Assembly: GCF_002776695.1 (NCBI RefSeq)
Contig: NZ_LFJC01000003.1
Coordinates: 4,276,145-4,340,144 of the forward strand
DNA from: Bradyrhizobium nitroreducens
Lineage (GTDB): Bacteria; Pseudomonadota; Alphaproteobacteria; Rhizobiales; Xanthobacteraceae
DNA length: 64,000 nucleotides
Direction: 5' to 3'
Part shown: piece after piece, positions 22,830 through 31,334 of the stretch
Layout of the letters: every line of letters begins with the position of its first letter
Position numbering within the stretch: position 1 is the stretch's first letter
Notes under the pieces: generated by a model
Database searches by the model: none
Seen by the model: the letters and a program-made list of their open reading frames with translations, nothing else
What the model was told of the DNA's origin: nothing
Translations under genes and position numbers: made by a program

Positions 22830-25682
22830 ATGATTTTCGCCATGACCGAGCCGGCCGGCACCACGACGGGAACCTTGTCGTTCGGGCCATTCTCCGTGAC
22901 GCCACATGAAAGGCTCGTGACGCGCGACGGCGTGGTGCTGCCGCTCGGCGCGAAAGCGTTCGACACGCTGATGGCGCTGATGTCGCGGCCGAACGAGGTC
23001 GTCAGCAAATGGGACCTGATGGCGCTGGTGTGGCCCGGCGTCACGGTCGAAGAGACCAATCTGCGCTTTCACGTCGCTGCGCTTCGCAAGGCGCTCGGCG
23101 ACGGCAAGGACGGCGCCCGCTACATCACGACGCTCTCCGGCCGCGGTTATTGCTTCGTGGCGCCGATCTCGCAAACAGATGGCGCGCCAGGTCAGCGCCC
23201 CGGACCGCGGCTGGAGCTGCCGCCCGTGAAATTGCCGAACCGGCTGCAGCGGATGGTCGGACGCGCCGATGCGATCGCCGCCGTCTCCGACAAGCTCGTC
23301 ACCTCGCGCTTCGTCACGATCGCCGGCCCCGGCGGCGTCGGCAAGACCGCGGTCGCCGTGGCCATCGCCCACGATCTGCTCGAGACATTTTCGGACGCCG
23401 CGCACTTCGTGGACCTTGCCGCGCTGAGCGATCCCGATCTCGTGATCACGTCGATCCTGCTGATGCTGGGCTTGCCGGCCCAGACCGACGATCCCCTGCC
23501 CGCGCTGCTGGCGCATCTGCGTGACAAGCGGATGCTGCTGATCCTCGACAATTGCGAGCACGTCATCGCAGCCGCCGCGCCGCTGGCAGCGGAGATCTTC
23601 CACGCCGCGCCGCACGTCCATATCCTCGCCACCAGCCGCGAGGCGCTGCGCGTCGAGGGCGAGCAGGTCTATCGCCTGGCCCCGCTGGCCGTTCCACCCG
23701 ACGGTGCCGCGCTGACGGCCGCCGCGGCACGGACTTATCCGGCGCTGCAATTGTTCCTCGAACGCGCCACGTCCGGCGGCGCGCAGATCGCGCTCGATGA
23801 CGCCAACGCCCCGGTCATCGCGAGCATCTGCCGCAAGCTCGACGGCATGGCGCTGGCGATCGAGCTCGCCGCCGGCCGGGTCGAGGCCTATGGCCTCACG
23901 CAGACCGCCGCACTGCTGGACGAGCGCCTCAACCTGCTCTGGCAGGGCCAGCGCACCGCGCCACCCCGGCAGAAGACGCTGCAGGCCACGCTCGACTGGA
24001 GCTACGGACTGCTCTCGGATCGCGAACGGATCGTGCTGCGCAGGCTCGCGATCTTCGCCGGCCATTTCACCCTCGACGCGGCACTCGAGGTCGTGCCGGA
24101 TGCGCGCGTCGATCACGCCCATCTGTTCGACGCCGTCGACAGCCTCGTTGCCAAATCGATGGTCGCGCCGCGCCCGATCGGCGCCATGATGCGCTACCGC
24201 CTGCTCGACACCACGCGCGCCTATCTGCGCGAGATCGAACCCGACGACGCGGCGCTCGCCGCCCGCCATGCGACCTATTACCGGCGATGGCTGGAGCAGG
24301 CCGGCCTGTCATGGGCGACGACGCCGAGCGCGGACGAACGGGCGGTGCACTTCTCCGCGCTTCACAACGTGCGCGCCGCGCTCGACTGGTGCTTCGGCGC
24401 GAACGGCGATCCCGGCATCGGCATCGCGCTCGCCGCCGCCGCGGCACCGATCTTCCTGGCGATGTCCTTGCTGATCGAATGCCGGCGCTGGTCGGAACGG
24501 GCGCTGCAAACAATCGCCCCCTCCTCGCGCGGCAGCGCCGAGGAGATGCACATCCAGGCCGCCCTCGGACTGACCTTGATGTTCACCCGCGGCGGCAGCG
24601 AAGCGGCGCGCAGCGCCTTGAGCCGGAGCCTTGCGATCGCCGAGGCGCGCGGCGACGAGGTCAACCAGCTCCAGCTGCTCGGCCGCATGCATATCTTTCA
24701 CGAGCGGATGGGGGAGTTCGACGCCGCGCTCGGCTATGCGCAGCAGAGCCTCGCAGTCGCAAGCTCGCTGGGCGATACCGCCTCGATCGCCCTCGCCCAT
24801 TCCCTCCTCGGCGTCTCGCTGCATCTGGCAGGCCGGCATCACGAGGCGCTGAAGATGCTGGAGGTTGCCTGGCAGGGACCGGGCACGGCGCGAATCAGCA
24901 CGGTGTACGGCTTCGATCACCGCAACCGGGCCGGCATCACGCTGGCCCGCGAGCTCTGGCTGCAGGGACGGCCTGCGGATGCGTTGCAACTGGCGCAGCA
25001 GACGGTCACCGAGGCCGCGGAGATGGATCACCCGATCACGCTCTGCATTGCGCTGATCTGGGCGGTCTCGATCGCGCTCTGGAGCGGAGATCTCGATGGC
25101 GCGGAGGCAAGCATCGACCGCTTCATCGCGCATGCCAATTCGCGCTCGATGGGCCCCTATCTCGCCGTCGGCCGCGGCGTCAAAGGCGAGCTGGCGATCC
25201 GGCGCGGCGATGCCGCCGGCGGCGTCGAGACGATCCGGACCTGCCTGCGCGAGCTCCACGAGGCCGGCTACGAGCTGCTCACCACGACCTTCGACATCGC
25301 GCTGGTCCAGGGCCTGCTCGCGCTCGGACGGATCGAGCAGGGCGCGGAGCTGATCGACGAGGCCACTCGCCTCGTCGATCGGAGCGGCGATCATCTCTAC
25401 ATGCCGGAGCTGCTGCGGATGAAGGGCAGGGTCCTGCTGTCGTTGCCGGAGCCCGATGCAGAGCAGGCGGAAGCCCGCTTCATGCAGGCGCTGGATTTGA
25501 GCCGCCGCAATGGCGCCAAGGCATGGGAACTGCGGGCCGCGATCGACCTCGCCGGCGTCATCGCCGAACGCGGCCGGCGCGACGAAGCCAGGCAATTGCT
25601 TCAATCGGCGCTCGAGGGTTTTGCGGAGGGCTCGGCGACGGCGGATATTCGAGCCGCCGACAGCCTCCTCGAGACGCTATAG
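22830..25682 (+). CDS. Winged-helix transcriptional regulator with STAND-type ATPase and TPR-like repeats
   Basis: A 950-residue regulator. An OmpR/PhoB-like winged helix is at about residues 15-115 (GAKAFDTLMALMSRPNEVVS, ETNLRFHVAALRKALGDG, LSGRGYCFVAP). An NB-ARC/STAND ATPase follows, with Walker A GPGGVGKTAV near 166, Walker B LLILDNCEH near 237, and ATSREALRVEGEQVYRL as sensor motif. The C-terminal 450 residues are helical tandem repeats of TPR type (EMHIQAALGLTLMFT, GEFDAALGYAQQSLAVA, DGAEASIDRFIAHAN). ATG at 22830 after GAAGGA is preferred over 22719. Such proteins bind a ligand through the repeats and activate by ATP-driven oligomerisation. It is divergent from ohr and probably controls that operon; this is inference. 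Confidence 0.88.
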   Translation: MIFAMTEPAGTTTGTLSFGPFSVTPHERLVTRDGVVLPLGAKAFDTLMALMSRPNEVVSKWDLMALVWPGVTVEETNLRFHVAALRKALGDGKDGARYITTLSGRGYCFVAPISQTDGAPGQRPGPRLELPPVKLPNRLQRMVGRADAIAAVSDKLVTSRFVTIAGPGGVGKTAVAVAIAHDLLETFSDAAHFVDLAALSDPDLVITSILLMLGLPAQTDDPLPALLAHLRDKRMLLILDNCEHVIAAAAPLAAEIFHAAPHVHILATSREALRVEGEQVYRLAPLAVPPDGAALTAAAARTYPALQLFLERATSGGAQIALDDANAPVIASICRKLDGMALAIELAAGRVEAYGLTQTAALLDERLNLLWQGQRTAPPRQKTLQATLDWSYGLLSDRERIVLRRLAIFAGHFTLDAALEVVPDARVDHAHLFDAVDSLVAKSMVAPRPIGAMMRYRLLDTTRAYLREIEPDDAALAARHATYYRRWLEQAGLSWATTPSADERAVHFSALHNVRAALDWCFGANGDPGIGIALAAAAAPIFLAMSLLIECRRWSERALQTIAPSSRGSAEEMHIQAALGLTLMFTRGGSEAARSALSRSLAIAEARGDEVNQLQLLGRMHIFHERMGEFDAALGYAQQSLAVASSLGDTASIALAHSLLGVSLHLAGRHHEALKMLEVAWQGPGTARISTVYGFDHRNRAGITLARELWLQGRPADALQLAQQTVTEAAEMDHPITLCIALIWAVSIALWSGDLDGAEASIDRFIAHANSRSMGPYLAVGRGVKGELAIRRGDAAGGVETIRTCLRELHEAGYELLTTTFDIALVQGLLALGRIEQGAELIDEATRLVDRSGDHLYMPELLRMKGRVLLSLPEPDAEQAEARFMQALDLSRRNGAKAWELRAAIDLAGVIAERGRRDEARQLLQSALEGFAEGSATADIRAADSLLETL

Positions 25683-25705
25683 CCGGGGCTCCGCACCAAC
25701 TCCGT

Positions 25706-26377
25706 TCACCCCGTCGGCGTGCCCTGCTTCCACTGGCCGCCGGCGATCTTCGCCGCGGCGATCACGGCCTGGGTGCGGCTCTCCACGCCGAGCTTTTGCA
25801 GGATCGCCGAGACGTGCGCCTTGATGGTGGCCTCGGAGACGCCGAGCTCGTAGGCGATCTGCTTGTTGAGGAGGCCCTCCGACAGCATCATCAGGACCCG
25901 GACCTGCTGCGGCGTCAGCGTCACCAGACGGTCGCGCAGGCGCGTCATGTCGGGATCGGCGGCTGCCGACAAATCGGTGTCGTTGGGAACCCAGACGTCG
26001 CCTTCCATCACCTTGAGGATGGCATCGCGCAGCGTCTCGACGCCGAAACGCTTCGGAATGAAGCCGGACGCGCCGAAATCGAGCGAGCGGCGAATCGTCG
26101 CGCTGTCGTCTGACGCCGAGACGATCACCACCGGGATCGCCGGATATTGCGCGCGCAGATAGATCAGACCGGAAAAGCCGGAAATTCCAGGCATCGAGAG
26201 GTCGAGCAGGATCAGATCGACGTCCGAGGTCTGTTCCAGAAGCTTGGTCAGATCCTCGAACGATCCGGCTTCGTCGATTCGCGCGGAGGTCAGCACGCCC
26301 GCCACCGCCTGTCGCAGCGCGTCGCGGAACAGGGGATGGTCATCGGCAATGACGAGATGGGTCGAGGGAGCGTTCAT
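25706..26377 (-). CDS. NarL/LuxR-family response regulator
   Basis: A 223-residue two-component regulator. The receiver domain has the acidic pair ADDHP, phospho-acceptor Asp59 in LILLDLSMPG, a Ser/Thr in VVIVSASDD and Lys in GFIPKRFG. The C-terminal LuxR helix-turn-helix is LTPQQVRVLMMLSEGLLNKQ followed by IAYELGVSEATIKAHVSAIL. The open frame upstream of ATG 26377 is not needed. No partner kinase is adjacent. It is divergent from the MHS transporter at 26677, and a double palindrome lies in the 299-base spacer, so the transporter is a possible target. Confidence 0.92.
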   Translation of the reverse strand: MNAPSTHLVIADDHPLFRDALRQAVAGVLTSARIDEAGSFEDLTKLLEQTSDVDLILLDLSMPGISGFSGLIYLRAQYPAIPVVIVSASDDSATIRRSLDFGASGFIPKRFGVETLRDAILKVMEGDVWVPNDTDLSAAADPDMTRLRDRLVTLTPQQVRVLMMLSEGLLNKQIAYELGVSEATIKAHVSAILQKLGVESRTQAVIAAAKIAGGQWKQGTPTG

Positions 26378-26466
26378 CGTTCTCTTGCTGTCGTTCGCAG
26401 GCCGGCGGACCGATCCGAATGTCTCAATTCTTCCCCGAGCGGCCGTGGCATGCAAGTACACATTAT

Positions 26467-26493
26467 CCCTTTGCCGCAAAGGGGTTAATCCCC
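26467..26493. promoter_or_regulatory. Tandem palindromes between response regulator and transporter
   Basis: CCCTTTGCCGCAAAGGG (26467-26483) is a perfect 7-base inverted repeat with a 3-base spacer. It overlaps GGGGTTAATCCCC (26481-26493), 4-base arms around a 5-base centre. They lie 90 bases upstream of the regulator gene and about 185 upstream of the transporter gene. They may be a binding site for the response regulator, which binds DNA as a dimer. No experimental motif is known to me. Confidence 0.4.
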
Positions 26494-26676
26494 AAGCCTC
26501 CGTGGCCTCGTGCCGGCGCATGATACCGGACGTCAGCTGCGCGTCAGTGCGCAAGGCCGAAAGTCGTATTGGGGCCGGTTTCACGGCGATGTTACTTTGG
26601 CAGCCAAGACCTGGGTTGATCCGGCGTGGCCGGACATCCGGGGCGCGAGGAAACGCATTTCGGGGAGCGACTCAAC

Positions 26677-28341
26677 ATGTCGACAATGGCTGTATCTCAA
26701 GCAGGCGCGGGAGGGATGACGAAGGACGAACGGTTCGTCATTCTCGCCTCCTCGCTCGGTACCGTCTTCGAGTGGTACGATTTCTACCTCTACGGCTCGC
26801 TGGCCAGCATCATCGGCGCGCAGTTCTTCTCGGCCTATCCGCCGGCAACCCGCGACATCTTCGCGCTGCTGGCGTTCGCAGCCGGCTTCCTGGTGCGTCC
26901 GTTCGGCGCGATCGTGTTCGGCCGCATCGGCGACATCGTCGGCCGCAAATACACCTTCCTCGTCACCATCCTGATCATGGGCCTGTCGACCTTCATCGTC
27001 GGCCTGCTGCCCAGCGCGGCCACCATCGGCATCGCGGCCCCGATCATCCTGATCGCGCTGCGCCTCGCCCAGGGCCTGGCGCTCGGCGGTGAATATGGCG
27101 GCGCGGCGACTTACGTCGCGGAGCACGCTCCGAACGGCAAGCGCGGCTACTACACCTCCTTCATCCAGACCACGGCGACGCTCGGCCTGTTCCTGTCGCT
27201 GCTGGTGATCCTGTTCACCCGCACCGCGACCGGCGAACCCGATTTCGCCGCCTGGGGCTGGCGCATCCCGTTCCTGGTCTCGGTGCTGCTGCTCGGCGTC
27301 TCGGTCTGGATCCGGCTTCGCCTCAACGAGTCCCCGATCTTCCAGAAGATGAAGGACGAGGGCAAGAGCTCGAAGGCGCCGCTCACGGAAGCCTTCGGCA
27401 ACTGGCAGAACGGCAAGCTCGTGCTGCTCGCGCTGCTCGGCGGCGTGATGGGCCAGGGCGTGGTCTGGTACACCGGCCAGTTCTACGCGCTGTTCTTCCT
27501 GCAATCGATCCTGAAGGTCGACGGCTACACCGCCAACCTCTTGATCGCCTGGTCGCTGCTGCTCGGCACCGGCTTCTTCATCGTGTTCGGCATGCTGTCC
27601 GACAAGATCGGCCGCAAGCCGATCATCCTCGGCGGCTGCCTGATCGCGGCGCTGACCTTCTTCCCGATCTTCAAGATGATCACCACCAACGCCAACCCGG
27701 CGCTGGAAAAGGCGATCGAATCGGTCAAGGTCGAGGTGGTGGCCGATCCCGCGGGCTGCGGCGACCTGTTCAACCCGGTCGGCACCCGCGTCTTCAGCGC
27801 GCCTTGCGACACCGCACGTGCCTTCCTGTCGCAGTCGTCGGTCAAGTACTCGACCACGTCGGGTCCGGCCGGTTCGGGCGTGAAGGTGATGGTCAACGGC
27901 AAGGACGTCGCCTACGCCAACGCCAAGGACGGCAACCCGGCAGTGCTCGCCGCCGTGCTGGCCGCCGGCTATCCGAAGACCGGCGACGCCGGGATCGTGA
28001 AGATGGCGCATCCGTTCGACATCTTCCGTCCGCAGGTGGCGGCGATCATCGGGCTGTTGTTCGTGCTCGTGGTCTACGTCACCATGGTGTACGGCCCGAT
28101 TGCAGCGATGCTGGTCGAACTGTTCCCGACCCGCATCCGCTACACCTCGATGTCGCTGCCCTACCACATCGGTAACGGCTGGTTCGGCGGCCTGCTGCCG
28201 GCGACCGCCTTCGCCATCGTGGCCTCGACCGGCGACATCTATGCCGGCCTCTGGTATCCGATCATCTTCGCCTCGATTACCGTCGTGATCGGCTTCTTCT
28301 TCCTGCCCGAGACCAAGGACGTCGACATCAAGGCGACCTGA
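26677..28341 (+). CDS. MFS transporter, metabolite:H+ symporter (MHS) type
   Basis: A 554-residue inner-membrane carrier. The start is MSTMAVSQAGAGGMTKDERF after GGGGAG at 26662, then the MHS hallmarks LGTVFEWYDFYLYGSLAS, AGFLVRPFGAIVFGRIGDIV, RKYTFLVTILIMGLSTF, GLALGGEYGGAATYVAEHAP and FFFLPETKD. Twelve membrane helices are visible. An unusual soluble insert of about 90 residues (347-440) containing two Cys (PAGCGDLFNP, SAPCDTARAF) interrupts the later helices; I believe it recurs in a subgroup of MHS proteins. Relatives carry organic acids, betaine, proline or shikimate by proton symport; substrate unknown. It ends in a strong terminator. Confidence 0.92.
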   Translation: MSTMAVSQAGAGGMTKDERFVILASSLGTVFEWYDFYLYGSLASIIGAQFFSAYPPATRDIFALLAFAAGFLVRPFGAIVFGRIGDIVGRKYTFLVTILIMGLSTFIVGLLPSAATIGIAAPIILIALRLAQGLALGGEYGGAATYVAEHAPNGKRGYYTSFIQTTATLGLFLSLLVILFTRTATGEPDFAAWGWRIPFLVSVLLLGVSVWIRLRLNESPIFQKMKDEGKSSKAPLTEAFGNWQNGKLVLLALLGGVMGQGVVWYTGQFYALFFLQSILKVDGYTANLLIAWSLLLGTGFFIVFGMLSDKIGRKPIILGGCLIAALTFFPIFKMITTNANPALEKAIESVKVEVVADPAGCGDLFNPVGTRVFSAPCDTARAFLSQSSVKYSTTSGPAGSGVKVMVNGKDVAYANAKDGNPAVLAAVLAAGYPKTGDAGIVKMAHPFDIFRPQVAAIIGLLFVLVVYVTMVYGPIAAMLVELFPTRIRYTSMSLPYHIGNGWFGGLLPATAFAIVASTGDIYAGLWYPIIFASITVVIGFFFLPETKDVDIKAT

Positions 28342-28368
28342 TCGAAAGCAGCGATCTCAACCAACACG

Positions 28369-28403
28369 AACCGGCCGCGGCTTCCCGCGGCCGGTTTTGT
28401 TTT
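28369..28403 (+). terminator. Rho-independent terminator of MHS transporter gene
   Basis: A 12-base-pair stem AACCGGCCGCGG / CCGCGGCCGGTT with loop CTTC is followed by TTGTTTT. It is 27 bases after the stop. Confidence 0.92.
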
Positions 28404-28404
28404 G

Positions 28405-28527
28405 GCTAAAGCGCGATGCGATTGGGAAGAATCGCCATCGCGTTTCAGGTTATTGCGCATGAGCTTTTCGGAAAACCGCTGCGCACTTTGCGCTGACGCG
28501 GTCCTGCGGATCCGGATCATGCTTTAG
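28405..28527. repeat. Palindromic element ending in the yjbQ stop codon
   Basis: Ends GCTAAAGCGCGAT (28405) and ATCATGCTTTAGC (28527) form imperfect terminal inverted repeats. The interior has CGCGATGCGATTGGGAAGAA and TGCGGATCCGGATCATG, sequences I associate with a frequent Bradyrhizobium intergenic repeat. A partial match, CTGATCCGGATCATGC, is also near 44911. The right end supplies the TAA stop codon of yjbQ at 28524-28526. Confidence 0.6.
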
Positions 28528-29006
28528 CGCGACGCGCCGACGAATTGCAGCACGACCTCGCGGCGATGCGGACGGTTCCGATGCTCGATCAGATAAATGG
28601 CCTGCCAGGTCCCGAGTGCGAGCTTGCCGTCCAGGACCGGCACGTGGAGCGAAGTCCCCGTCAGCATGGTCTTGACGTGCGCCGGCATGTCGTCCGGCCC
28701 TTCGGTGTCGTGAGTCCAACCTGCATCCTCGTCGTCCGGCGCGAAGCGCGCCAGCGCCGCGGTGAGGTCGACCAGCACGGAAGGGTCGGCGTTCTCCTGG
28801 ATGGTCAGCGACGCCGAGGTATGGCGGATAAACAGCGTCAGCGCGCCGTCGCGCGCGCGGACCTCGGCGACGAACTTCGCAGCCTCGCTGGTGAGATCGA
28901 TGAAGCCGCAGCCCGGCGTCTGCACGGTCAGCAGCGACGACGCGATGGTGGTGGCTTGCACCGACGACGGCGCCGAGCGCGTGATGGATTTGGCTGATGT
29001 CATCAT
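28524..29006 (-). CDS. yjbQ: YjbQ/UPF0047 family protein
   Basis: A 160-residue protein of the YjbQ family, small trimeric alpha/beta proteins with weak thiamine-phosphate synthase activity in bacteria and no settled main role. Family motifs are plain: GFIDLTSEAAKFV, LFIRHTSASLTIQENADPSV, WTHDTEGPDDMPAHVKTML, PVLDGKLALGTWQAIYLIEH and RREVVLQFVG near the end. Two ATG codons sit in tandem at 29006 and 29003; either could start translation. The frame extends further upstream but that part belongs to another repeat. Soluble, cytoplasmic. Confidence 0.93.
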   Translation of the reverse strand: MMTSAKSITRSAPSSVQATTIASSLLTVQTPGCGFIDLTSEAAKFVAEVRARDGALTLFIRHTSASLTIQENADPSVLVDLTAALARFAPDDEDAGWTHDTEGPDDMPAHVKTMLTGTSLHVPVLDGKLALGTWQAIYLIEHRNRPHRREVVLQFVGASR

Positions 29007-29034
29007 CAAAGGTCTCGCTGCATCGGACACTGCC

Positions 29035-29133
29035 GCAGGGTGGGCAAGGGCGCGAAGCGACCTGCCCACATCTTCTTTTCCGTCGTAGAGACATCGTGGG
29101 CACGGCGTAAGAACGCCTTTGCCCATCCTACGC
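29035..29133. repeat. Palindromic element, GGGTGGGCAAGGGCG family
   Basis: The left end GCAGGGTGGGCAAGGGCGCG mirrors the right end CGCCTTTGCCCATCCTACGC. The interior pairs CCTGCCCACATCTTC with ATCGTGGGCACGGCG. This resembles another dispersed repeat of Bradyrhizobium. It lies just upstream of yjbQ, between two minus-strand genes. Confidence 0.65.
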
Positions 29134-29165
29134 CACCTCAACGCGTGGACGGCGCGAAGGGGTCC

Positions 29166-29684
29166 TCAAATCTTCCGCGACACGTCCTTCTGCACGCGGT
29201 TGGCCATGTCGATCAGCCGCCGCCAGGCCTTTTCCAGAAACGACATGACACGATCGACGTCCTGGTCGCTCGGCAGCGGGATCTCGATCTTGCGCTCGCC
29301 CTCGGCCACCTTGGGCTCGGCTTTCTTCAACGGGTCGGATTTCGGCAGCGCCTCGTCGATCTTGCCCGCCACCGTCGGCCCCGCCGCGAGCTGCCCTTTC
29401 AGCTTCTCGACCTCGGCCTGGAGCCTGCCGATCTCGGCGTCGAGTGCGGTCCGTTCGTCGGGAACGGCGTAGCAGGCCCAGCCGGCGCCGTTCTTGCTGC
29501 AGGTCGAAACCGTGCCCGTGCGCGTGTCGAGCCGCAGCACGCCCTCGGGAATCGGCGTCATGCTGTAGCGGCCGTTTTCGCCATCGGGCGCGGATTGTGC
29601 CGCCACGATGCCGCCGCTGACGGTCATCGCCGCGGCGAACGCCGCCGCCAGCCAGGATGTTGTGGATGATGTCACTGGTCTCAT
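29166..29684 (-). CDS. Exported hypothetical protein with coiled coil, 172 aa
   Basis: Starts MRPVTSSTTSWLAAAFAAAM and continues as a signal peptide cut near IVAAQ. GGAGA precedes the ATG at 29684 by 4 bases, better than the in-frame start at 29723. The mature part has TRTGTVSTCSKNGAGWACYA, a Cys pair motif, then a coiled coil (ALDAEIGRLQAEVEKLKGQL), a Lys/Pro-rich stretch, and VMSFLEKAWRRLIDMANRVQ near the end. I believe this is a conserved Bradyrhizobium hypothetical. Periplasmic, function unknown. Confidence 0.8.
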   Translation of the reverse strand: MRPVTSSTTSWLAAAFAAAMTVSGGIVAAQSAPDGENGRYSMTPIPEGVLRLDTRTGTVSTCSKNGAGWACYAVPDERTALDAEIGRLQAEVEKLKGQLAAGPTVAGKIDEALPKSDPLKKAEPKVAEGERKIEIPLPSDQDVDRVMSFLEKAWRRLIDMANRVQKDVSRKI

Positions 29685-30044
29685 CGCGCTCTCCGCCACG
29701 ACGTCGAGGTGGCACTCCCGCAAATTCTACACCCCGGCGAGGTGATCCGCCGCCCAAAACACCCGCCGGACATGAACGATCCAGCCATCCCCATTGATCC
29801 CGGCAGCGCGGCGAAATGGCGACCGTGTCAGCGGATCACGAGGCGAGCTGCTGCGGTGCGGCGTCACGCTGTGTGCAGCGCTGCCGTGCGCGCCGATATC
29901 ATCAAACAAATCAATGACATAAGCGAAAGAGACGCAATCGTGACTTGGCTTGACTTGATTATGGGCCATCAGTATGGTCCGCGCGGCTTTTGAGGGTGGC
30001 GGGCGCAATTTCCATTCAGCCGCGGCGTTTCGGGTCTTCGTTGC
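29685..30044. other. Intergenic region upstream of the F0 ATP synthase operon
   Basis: About 360 bases divergent between the exported protein and atpI. A 94-codon frame (29709-29993) is open but has no ribosome site and a composition unlike a protein. The predicted operon promoter is at 29950-29978. Confidence 0.55.
29950..29978 (+). promoter_or_regulatory. Predicted promoter of the atpI-B-E-b'-b operon
   Basis: TTGACT (29950-29955) and TATGGT (29973-29978) are separated by 17 bases, a good housekeeping promoter. It would start transcription near 29985, 60 bases before atpI. Confidence 0.55.
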
Positions 30045-30419
30045 ATGACACAGGGCACGGGACACGGCGAGAATGGAGATCGCGATAGATCGTCCGAGGA
30101 AGCTGCGCTTTCCGAACGGCTCGGAAGTCTCGATCAGCGGTTGTCCGAATTTCGCGACCGCCGGATCAAGACCGAGCAACCCGCAGGTGACGGTGGAGAC
30201 GGAGCGGCCAGAGCCTCGGCGATGGCGCTTGGTTTTCGGTTATCCTCCGAGTTGGTCGCCGGTGTCGCTGTCGGGGCGGGGATTGGCTGGGGGTTCGACC
30301 GCTTGCTGTCGACGTCGCCTTTCGGATTTATCGTGTTCCTGCTGCTCGGCTTCGTGGCCGGCGTGGTGAATGTGGTGAGATCGGCGGGCGCGGGTCAAAA
30401 CAGGCGCGGTGGTTCTTAA
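30045..30419 (+). CDS. atpI: AtpI/AtpZ-type ATP synthase assembly protein
   Basis: A 124-residue protein. The first 60 residues are charged and hydrophilic (EAALSERLGSLDQRLSEFRD). Two membrane helices follow: LSSELVAGVAVGAGIGWGFD and FIVFLLLGFVAGVVNVV, with the basic end AGAGQNRRGGS. This is the pattern of AtpI, encoded before the a subunit, which helps assemble the c-ring and may carry Mg2+ or Ca2+. First gene of the F0 operon. Confidence 0.9.
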   Translation: MTQGTGHGENGDRDRSSEEAALSERLGSLDQRLSEFRDRRIKTEQPAGDGGDGAARASAMALGFRLSSELVAGVAVGAGIGWGFDRLLSTSPFGFIVFLLLGFVAGVVNVVRSAGAGQNRRGGS

Positions 30420-30531
30420 GGCAATCCCACCAGGAGAGGAATGATCGTGCCGGTTCCGCCGGTACGGGCCGGCCCGGCCGGCAGACCGAGACCCGCCGGC
30501 ATCGCCCGGCAGACCAAGAGATGCCGCGCCG

Positions 30532-31281
30532 ATGAAAATCGATCCGATCCACCAGTTCAACATCGAGCCTCTCTTCACGATCGGCCATATCGGCAATCAG
30601 ACGATCGCCTTCACCAATTCGTCGCTCTACATGCTGGTGGCAGTTGCGATCATCTCGCTCCTGATGCTCGCCAGCGGCACGCAGCTGGTTCCCGGGCGCC
30701 TGCAGTCGGTCGCCGAAATCTCCTACGAGTTCGTCGCCTCGACCATCCGTTCGACGGCCGGCTCGGAAGGCATGAAGTTCTTCCCGCTGATCTTCTCGCT
30801 GTTCATGTTCATCTGCGTCTCGAACCTGGTCGGCATCATTCCCTACACCTTCACGATCTCGAGCCATCTGATCGTCACCGCGGGGCTGGCGCTGCTGGTC
30901 TTCTTCACCGTGCTGATCTACGGCATCGCCAAGAACGGCGTGAAGTTCTTCAAGATTTTCGTTCCCCACGGCGTCCCCGGTTACGTCCTGCCGCTGGTCA
31001 TGTTCATCGAGGTCCTGTCGTTCTTCCTGCGGCCGGTCTCGCACAGCATTCGTCTGTTCGCCAACATGCTGGCCGGCCACATCGCGCTGAAGGTGTTCGC
31101 GGGCTTCGTCGCCATGCTGGGCTTCTCGCTCGGCGCCATCGGCTGGGTCGGCGGCGTGCTGCCGCTGGCACTCACGGTCGCGCTCTACGCCCTCGAGATT
31201 CTGGTCGCGTTCCTGCAAGCCTATGTGTTTGCGATCCTGACCTGCATCTACCTCAACGACGCCATTCATCCGGGACACTGA
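30532..31281 (+). CDS. atpB: F0F1 ATP synthase subunit a
   Basis: A 249-residue inner-membrane protein, the stator channel for protons. Start MKIDPIHQFNIEPLFTIGHI; helices including FSLFMFICVSNLVGIIPYTF. The essential Arg is in SHSIRLFANMLAGHIALKVF, and the final helix pair is EILVAFLQAYVFAILTCIYL. Ends NDAIHPGH. Length is normal. A 112-base spacer from atpI holds GC-rich palindromes. Confidence 0.97.
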   Translation: MKIDPIHQFNIEPLFTIGHIGNQTIAFTNSSLYMLVAVAIISLLMLASGTQLVPGRLQSVAEISYEFVASTIRSTAGSEGMKFFPLIFSLFMFICVSNLVGIIPYTFTISSHLIVTAGLALLVFFTVLIYGIAKNGVKFFKIFVPHGVPGYVLPLVMFIEVLSFFLRPVSHSIRLFANMLAGHIALKVFAGFVAMLGFSLGAIGWVGGVLPLALTVALYALEILVAFLQAYVFAILTCIYLNDAIHPGH

Positions 31282-31334
31282 GCGGTCCGGGGAATTTCCA
31301 CCCACAACCCCATCTTTCTTCCAAGGAGTCTAAA

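Noticed and set aside
29709..29993. 94-codon frame upstream of atpI
   Set aside because: No ribosome site, overlaps the likely atp promoter and has no recognisable composition.
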